DNA of 10,412 bases from SVTX01 sp045660325 (lineage in GTDB: Bacteria; Bacillota; Clostridia; Oscillospirales; CAG-272). The notes below the pieces were generated by a model that saw nothing but the letters and a program-made list of their open reading frames with translations, did not search any database and was not told the DNA's origin. The DNA lies in the NCBI GenBank assembly GCA_045660325.1, contig JAZRDO010000031.1, forward strand, positions 1-10,412, given 5' to 3'. Below, piece by piece: positions 5,584-10,412 of the stretch (positions within the stretch are counted from its first letter, which is position 1; each line of letters opens with the position of its first letter). The position numbers and the translations under genes were made by a program.

Positions 5584-6912
5584 ATGAAGAAAAACAACAT
5601 ATTAAAAATATCACTCTCGCTACTGTTTTTCGCCCTGCTATTCGGATTTACTTCATGCGACAAGGAAGAAGAAACTAAGGATTATATAGAAAACAAGCGC
5701 GTGGAAATTATTGAAGCCGAAGTTGAATATACCGAAGCTGATATTGCCGAGGCTAAAGATAAATTCACAAGCACCGCAATAGCTTTAGCGGAGTCGTATT
5801 TAGACGTCAATCTCAATAACAAGCAAAAGCAATCCATTGAGAGTCGATTTGACACAACGGTTTTGCCTTTGCTTTACGATATAAAAATTTACAAGGATGA
5901 GTTTTATGAAATTCTGACCGAGCTTGACGGCTACGCAAATTCAGAAAGCACGAAGAACGATGCAACACCGTTGCTTCTTTCGGTTTATGAAATTTCTTTA
6001 TACGTTTTAGGAATGGATAGGTCGGGCAAGCTGGCGTATAATATTGCCTTAGAGATTCTCAAAGACAAAATCGACACCGCGAACGAGAGATTTGAGAATT
6101 ACGGATACGAGTTTTACAAAATTGATTCCGCGCGCTGCTCTTTAATTCGAAGTGACCTTGAGCTGCTTGGTGAAAAAAATTTTTCCGACGCTCTTTCGAT
6201 GACATCAATAGTTATATCGACGTTATCCGCGCTTCTGAGGGATGGTGGCGAAAATGCGTTTTTACTTACCGATTCGGAGCTTTTGTTTATACTCAACAAG
6301 CAAGCTGAGAGTATTAAATCACACTGCCTTTCGAACGAAGAATGGCAGATATTCGGCGGTTTGATTTCAGAGCTGATTCCGGCGAAAAGTTCCGACTTGA
6401 ATTCCGCTGCTCTTTACGCGCTTAAAAACTATGCTTACGAAATACCGAGCGATGCGGAAATCCCCAACGGATTCTATAAAAACTCTTATTTTGCAAGCGC
6501 AATGCAGGCAATGCCGAAAATTATAACTTTATTTACAGACGTATCAAACGCTCTTTATAGCGACGGGCTATTCTCTATAAATTCCACAGTAAAAGAAAAG
6601 CAAACAGCCTTATCAAAGGCGCTCGCTAAATGCAAAGAAAGCATCGTTGAGCTTGACCTCGCTTTGATGAGCTTCGCAAAGCTTGGCGAAAGCGATCTTA
6701 AAATACCCGTTAGCACGCGTTCCGATCCTGAAGTTCTTGCAAAATTTATGGATACTTATTCAAAGGTAGAATGCGCTGACATAATAGAAACCGTAAACAA
6801 AATCGAAGCGGGCGAAGATATATCGGGTGCTACGCTCACAAATCTTCTTATCTCATACGCATTCGGGCTTTCTCCGTATTTATCCTTCGTTTTATGGAGC
6901 AACGTTAACTAA
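5584..6912 (+). CDS. Lipoprotein of unknown function, first gene of an ABC operon (442 aa)
   Basis: Not recognised beyond its export signal. The N-terminus is a lipoprotein signal peptide: basic MKKNNILK, a hydrophobic core at 9-22, and FTSC with the lipidated Cys at residue 25. The lipobox has Phe at -3, less usual than Leu. An acidic, highly charged linker (26-60) follows. The rest has no further membrane segment and looks almost entirely alpha-helical, with one central Cys. It should sit on the outer face of the membrane. The start at 5584 has AGGTG five bases upstream. It lies 41 bases before an ABC ATPase gene with no terminator between, so it is probably the surface partner of the FtsX/MacB-type transporter: a substrate receptor, sensor or hydrolase regulator. 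The sequence does not decide which. Confidence 0.88.
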   Translation: MKKNNILKISLSLLFFALLFGFTSCDKEEETKDYIENKRVEIIEAEVEYTEADIAEAKDKFTSTAIALAESYLDVNLNNKQKQSIESRFDTTVLPLLYDIKIYKDEFYEILTELDGYANSESTKNDATPLLLSVYEISLYVLGMDRSGKLAYNIALEILKDKIDTANERFENYGYEFYKIDSARCSLIRSDLELLGEKNFSDALSMTSIVISTLSALLRDGGENAFLLTDSELLFILNKQAESIKSHCLSNEEWQIFGGLISELIPAKSSDLNSAALYALKNYAYEIPSDAEIPNGFYKNSYFASAMQAMPKIITLFTDVSNALYSDGLFSINSTVKEKQTALSKALAKCKESIVELDLALMSFAKLGESDLKIPVSTRSDPEVLAKFMDTYSKVECADIIETVNKIEAGEDISGATLTNLLISYAFGLSPYLSFVLWSNVN

Positions 6913-6953
6913 ATCACACTTCTTACAAAATTCACTTACACAAGGACATATTT

Positions 6954-7604
6954 ATGCTTATAGCTAAAAACATAGTGAAAAACTATAAAACACAACAGGT
7001 TCTCCGAGGTGTTTCTCTCAAGGTCAACGATGGAGAATTCGTATCCATAATGGGCGAAAGCGGAAGCGGAAAAAGCACGCTTTTATCAATTTTGGCAGGA
7101 AATATGAAGGCTGACAGCGGTAGTATTATGCTCGATGGAGAGGATATTTCAGCACTCGATGACAAGGGCTTGGCTCGTCTTCGCCGCGAAAAGCTTGGAT
7201 TCGTTTATCAAAGTCTTAATCTTATCCCCACTCTCGACGCTACGGACAATATTATGCTACCCGTACATTTCGCAAAGCGTTCCGCTTCTTATGGAAAAGA
7301 GCGTCTTGCCTTCCTTGCGGAAAGACTCGAAATAACCAAGCTTCTTTCGAAGTTTCCCGACAGTATGTCCGGCGGAGAAAGACAACGCGTTGCGATAGCG
7401 CGAGCATTGATAAACGAGCCTAAAATTATTATGCTTGACGAGCCCACCGGAAGTCTTGACAGCCGAACAACAAACGAGGTATTAAAGCTTCTTTTGGATA
7501 TAAACAAGGAATTTGGAATCAGCGTAATTCAAGTAACACACAGTATCGATGCCGCGCAGGTTTCTGACAGAATAATCCGTATTTGCGACGGGCAGGTGGT
7601 TTAA
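6954..7604 (+). CDS. ABC transporter ATP-binding protein, MacB/LolD type (216 aa)
   Basis: Cytoplasmic ATPase subunit that pairs with the FtsX-type permease encoded next. All motifs are present: Walker A GESGSGKST (34-42), Q-loop Gln86, signature MSGGERQR (138-145), Walker B IIMLDE (158-163), D-loop SLD (167-169) and the switch His196 (VTHS). The length is normal for the LolD/MacB/FtsE group, whose members drive mechanical movement of their permease rather than classical transport through it. The start at 6954 has AAGGA seven bases upstream. The stop TAA overlaps the ATG of the permease gene by one base (TAATG), so translation of the two is coupled. Confidence 0.97.
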   Translation: MLIAKNIVKNYKTQQVLRGVSLKVNDGEFVSIMGESGSGKSTLLSILAGNMKADSGSIMLDGEDISALDDKGLARLRREKLGFVYQSLNLIPTLDATDNIMLPVHFAKRSASYGKERLAFLAERLEITKLLSKFPDSMSGGERQRVAIARALINEPKIIMLDEPTGSLDSRTTNEVLKLLLDINKEFGISVIQVTHSIDAAQVSDRIIRICDGQVV

Positions 7605-9943
7605 TGTTATTTTTAAAACATATATATAGAAGTATTAAAAAATCACCGCTTCAACCTATTATTATTCTCATAACTCTCATTCTTTCGGTAGCTACGTTTC
7701 TGACTGCAGTGAAAATAGCAATCAACGTCGCAGAAGAAACCGCGCTTTATAAAAACGTTGACAACTATATCTGCGATATAACCGTCAAGCCATCAAAAAA
7801 AGATGACGTGCGTATGCTCTTTACGGAGGATGCCGAGGATATAATCGGTGATGCGGGTGTTGTTCTCGGAGAATTTAATCTTTCTGCGCTTTTTTCAAGA
7901 GATGATTACAACGAGCTCGTTGACATTTCCGCCGCAGATCTTTTAAAATCCGATGAGTTTTATCAATTCAAATTCTATGAATACGGCAAGTTCACTAACC
8001 AAAATATTAAAAATTCAATAATTCTTTCTTCGGATTTGGCAGGAAAATTCGGTATCCGAGTCGGTGACACTATTTCCTTCAGCTTGCTTAACAAGCGTAT
8101 GGAATTTAAAGTTCAAGCCATTGGTGTTGGTGACGGTATTTTAGACCATTTTGAAGGAATTATTGATATAAGCGCCGTTTCGGAGGCTATAGCCGAAGCA
8201 AATCCCGCAATCGCTTCGTTTGCGGGAAGCATAGTTCCCTACAACGTTTTAAAAATACGTATCAACGATCCTTCAAGAATAGACGAATTCATCGATAAGC
8301 TTAATTTCGACGAACGCTTTGCGGGAAAAACGATAATAAAGGAAGAAAGCAATATCGGAAGCGCGGATTTCGTGCATATGCTCTCCTTGATGGTAATTAT
8401 CGTATGCACGTCTATAATAGTTATCATATCGGGTATAGTTATTTCTACCTCGCTCGATATGCTAAATAAGAAAAGGTTAAAAGACTCGGCATTGTTTATG
8501 CTCTCAGGAGCAAGCACCGCTCAGCTTAACCGAATTTTGTATTTGGAATGCTTTATTTACGGCATAATTTCTGCCGTTTTCGGACTGCTCTTATCGATGG
8601 GTATATACAAAAAAATCAATACGATATTTGACTGGAATACCGACGATATAGCGTTTAAGCTTTACGATATTCCGATAGTATTCTTTGCCGCGCCTGCGAT
8701 AGTTTTGATAACCACGTTTTTGCACACGCTTCGCGCTAAAAAGCTATCCATAAGCGAACGTCTTGCCGAAAACAGCGAGAATAAAGCTTCGGAAATAAGA
8801 CTTAAGCCCTCTTTGATTTTGCTTGCATCGACTTTATTGTTCGTCATTCCGTCAATATTTGTCGAGCCTAAACACCGATATATTTTCGCAATACCGACTA
8901 TCATTTGCTTCTTATCGTTTATTTTTATTTTCATTCCATACCTTATTGATATTATTTCCCGTTATCTTATAAAAGTTTTGGAAAAAAAGGAAATGGCTTC
9001 ACCTAACAGTATGTTAACGTTAAAGAATGCATGCGTTTCCTATCCTCTTAAGCATAGCGGTCGCTTAATAACGCTTCTACTTACACTCATTATCACTATT
9101 CTGATATGCCTAAACTCTTTGGTAAATGAAACCGCAACTATTGACTCTATCGTTGACGCGAACTACGCGGCGGTAGGCGCAAACGAAAAATCGGATAAGC
9201 TCATTGAAGATTTGGACGCGGTTGACGGCGCTTTTCGTTTATCTCTTGTTAAAGGTATTATGACTCTTGAAAACACGGCAGTTATCGGAATTTCCGTAGA
9301 CGATAACGCGATGAATTTTATCAATCCCGATATGGCTCCGAGCGCGATACCCAAAAATGATGAAGTTATTATTACAAGCGGAATCGCAAACCTCGAAAAC
9401 AAGAAAGCCGGTGACTCCATAACGTTAGTATATGAAACCGTCGAACGCACGTTTAAGATAATAGACGTTGTGAAATCAAGCAGTAATATCATATATTTAG
9501 ATATTTCTTACATAGGAGAGAAAAATCAATTTCTTTGCATCAAGACGGATGCCGAAAAAAACAGCGAAGAATATCGTCAAATCGCCAATTTGCTCGAAAC
9601 AAGGGGTGCGATGATGATGGACCTTGGTGTGATTTTCGCTTCTGTCACAACAAGACTCATTTCATATTCCGAGCTACTCACTTACGTTGTTTCAATCGCA
9701 TTTTTCACTACGCTTTTGGGAATAATAAATATTCTCGTATCTTCGTATTTCGCCAGAAAACAAGAAAGAAGCGTATATTATACCATTGGTATGTCTAAAA
9801 ATCAAATACGAAAGGTTCAGCTTTTGGAAATACTATATATATTCCTAATAGCTCTAATATCAATACCAATTCTCACCTTTGCGTTGGTTCTGGTTTTAGA
9901 CGTTGGAATAAGCTCGTTTGGAGTCGATTTGTTTTACATATAA
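7604..9943 (+). CDS. FtsX/MacB-type ABC permease, apparently short of its last membrane segment (779 aa)
   Basis: Membrane subunit of the transporter. I read nine hydrophobic segments: about 18-40, 259-283, 313-335, 355-374, 402-420, 426-451, 487-506, 690-714 and 740-766. The plan is one segment, a large outside domain (43-255), an FtsX triplet, two linking segments, then a second half with one segment, an outside domain (508-688) and two FtsX segments. The first FtsX domain continues through IPIVFFAAPAIVLITTFLHT to a cytoplasmic tail; the second stops before the equivalent segment at DLFYI. Such permeases commonly have ten segments. The start at 7604 overlaps the ATPase stop and has AGGTGG upstream; the ATG at 7583 lies inside the ATPase gene. 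Two-domain permeases of this type occur with peptide-resistance and lipoprotein-export systems; the substrate here is unknown. Confidence 0.93.
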   Translation: MLFLKHIYRSIKKSPLQPIIILITLILSVATFLTAVKIAINVAEETALYKNVDNYICDITVKPSKKDDVRMLFTEDAEDIIGDAGVVLGEFNLSALFSRDDYNELVDISAADLLKSDEFYQFKFYEYGKFTNQNIKNSIILSSDLAGKFGIRVGDTISFSLLNKRMEFKVQAIGVGDGILDHFEGIIDISAVSEAIAEANPAIASFAGSIVPYNVLKIRINDPSRIDEFIDKLNFDERFAGKTIIKEESNIGSADFVHMLSLMVIIVCTSIIVIISGIVISTSLDMLNKKRLKDSALFMLSGASTAQLNRILYLECFIYGIISAVFGLLLSMGIYKKINTIFDWNTDDIAFKLYDIPIVFFAAPAIVLITTFLHTLRAKKLSISERLAENSENKASEIRLKPSLILLASTLLFVIPSIFVEPKHRYIFAIPTIICFLSFIFIFIPYLIDIISRYLIKVLEKKEMASPNSMLTLKNACVSYPLKHSGRLITLLLTLIITILICLNSLVNETATIDSIVDANYAAVGANEKSDKLIEDLDAVDGAFRLSLVKGIMTLENTAVIGISVDDNAMNFINPDMAPSAIPKNDEVIITSGIANLENKKAGDSITLVYETVERTFKIIDVVKSSSNIIYLDISYIGEKNQFLCIKTDAEKNSEEYRQIANLLETRGAMMMDLGVIFASVTTRLISYSELLTYVVSIAFFTTLLGIINILVSSYFARKQERSVYYTIGMSKNQIRKVQLLEILYIFLIALISIPILTFALVLVLDVGISSFGVDLFYI

Positions 9944-9948
9944 AAAAG

Positions 9949-9991
9949 ACTATCGCTAATGCATATTATATGAGCGTTGGCGATAGTTTTT
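9949..9991 (+). terminator. Rho-independent terminator of the lipoprotein/ABC operon
   Basis: A 14-bp stem with two G-T pairs (9949-9962 with 9974-9987) has an 11-base loop and is followed by a short T run. It starts five bases after the permease stop codon. Confidence 0.9.
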
Positions 9992-10108
9992 ATATATATA
10001 CTAATAAAGATAGGTATTTTAAAATAGAGCGTTTCTCCGCAAAATAAGCAGAGAAAAAGATCGTGTTATTAAAAGCAAAGGTTTATGCACACTGTAAAAA
10101 CCGGAGTA

Positions 10109-10224
10109 AGGTTCGTGCTGATTGTTCCGCTTTAGTTTTCATGATGCTTTTCGCTCCGCATTACGCAAGATACCAACGCGAGCGTTGGTATGCGGCACAG
10201 CGTCGGCTTCGCCACGCGGTGCCA
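10109..10224. repeat. Second structured repeat family, copy A
   Basis: Bases 10153-10224 are identical to 10341-10412 (72 bases); about 40 bases before that are recognisably similar but diverged. The conserved core contains a 22-base near-palindrome at 10170-10191 (ATACCAACGC-GA-GCGTTGGTAT) and a second, interrupted hairpin from GGCAC to GTGCC around GGCTTCGCC. The 9992-10412 stretch has no credible gene: its open frames lack ribosome binding sites and run through these hairpins. A further small hairpin lies between the copies at 10251-10267 (CCGACC, ACATG, GGTCGG). Confidence 0.9.
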
Positions 10225-10297
10225 ACAGCTTCGCTCATCAAACAAAAATACCGACCACATGGGTCGGGGGGAAGCTGGGTATTGCTATGCGGGGTGT

Positions 10298-10412
10298 AGG
10301 TTGTTCTTACTGTTCCGCTTGACTTTTAGGGGAGCTTTTTGCTCCGCATTACGCAAGATACCAACGCGAGCGTTGGTATGCGGCACAGCGTCGGCTTCGC
10401 CACGCGGTGCCA
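10298..10412. repeat. Second structured repeat family, copy B (cut by window edge)
   Basis: Same element as at 10109-10224, displaced by 188 bases. The 72-base identity runs to the last base of the window, so the true right end of the element is not seen. The palindrome is at 10358-10379. The element shares no long match with the 260-base repeat. Confidence 0.9.

Noticed and set aside
7583..7603. Upstream ATG for the permease
   Set aside because: It lies within the ATPase gene; the ATG at 7604 overlaps the stop in the usual TAATG coupling arrangement and has AGGTGG before it.
10063..10322. Two small open frames at the right end
   Set aside because: They run through the palindromic repeats, lack ribosome binding sites, and have no protein-like composition.
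10109..10412. CRISPR array
   Set aside because: The unit is over 70 bases with only two copies and a single 116-base interval between the cores, and there are no cas genes.

Overview
The window looks like chromosome from an uncultured anaerobic member of the Clostridia (Firmicutes). The evidence is purine-rich AGGAG-type ribosome binding sites, near-consensus sigma-A-type promoters (TTGACA/TATAAT with 17-base spacers), an anaerobe-type hybrid-cluster protein with a ferredoxin-like partner, and a Gram-positive-style lipoprotein plus FtsX/MacB-type ABC transporter. No phage, transposase, CRISPR or defence genes are visible.

Layout. 1-260: first copy of a 260-base structured intergenic repeat. 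271-696 (minus): small protein of unknown function with its own promoter. 905-2259 (minus): a two-gene unit coding for a Crp/Fnr-family regulator (2259-1600) and a Cys-rich DUF5714-like protein (1588-905), closed by a terminator at 740-784. 2356-4670 (plus): a divergent unit coding for a 4Fe-4S ferredoxin-like protein and hydroxylamine reductase/hybrid-cluster protein (hcp). 4671-4902: a hairpin after hcp, a strong minus-strand promoter with no gene downstream, and a minus-strand terminator. 4903-5162: second copy of the 260-base repeat, about 97% identical to the first. 5194-5284 (minus): tRNA-Ser(GCU) with a consensus promoter and a strong terminator. 5584-9943 (plus): a three-gene operon of lipoprotein, ABC ATPase and FtsX-type permease, with a 31-base tandem duplication at its promoter and a strong terminator after it. 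9992-10412: no gene, but two copies of a different structured repeat spaced 188 bases apart, the second cut off by the window edge.

How the parts work together. The Crp/Fnr regulator, the DUF5714-like protein, the ferredoxin-like protein and Hcp form one nitrosative-stress (NO/hydroxylamine) locus. A 14-base inverted repeat in the shared promoter region is centred about 41.5 bases upstream of the predicted hcp-operon start and about 16 bases downstream of the predicted start of the regulator's own transcript. That geometry suggests one protein-bound site activates hcp and represses the regulator. The lipoprotein/ABC operon is a separate envelope system of unknown substrate; its permease appears to lack the last membrane segment of the second FtsX domain.

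The least explained parts are the two intergenic repeat families, an 18-base match between the 260-base repeat and the 3' end of the adjacent tRNA-Ser in inverted orientation, and a possible small RNA antisense to the hcp 3' flank.
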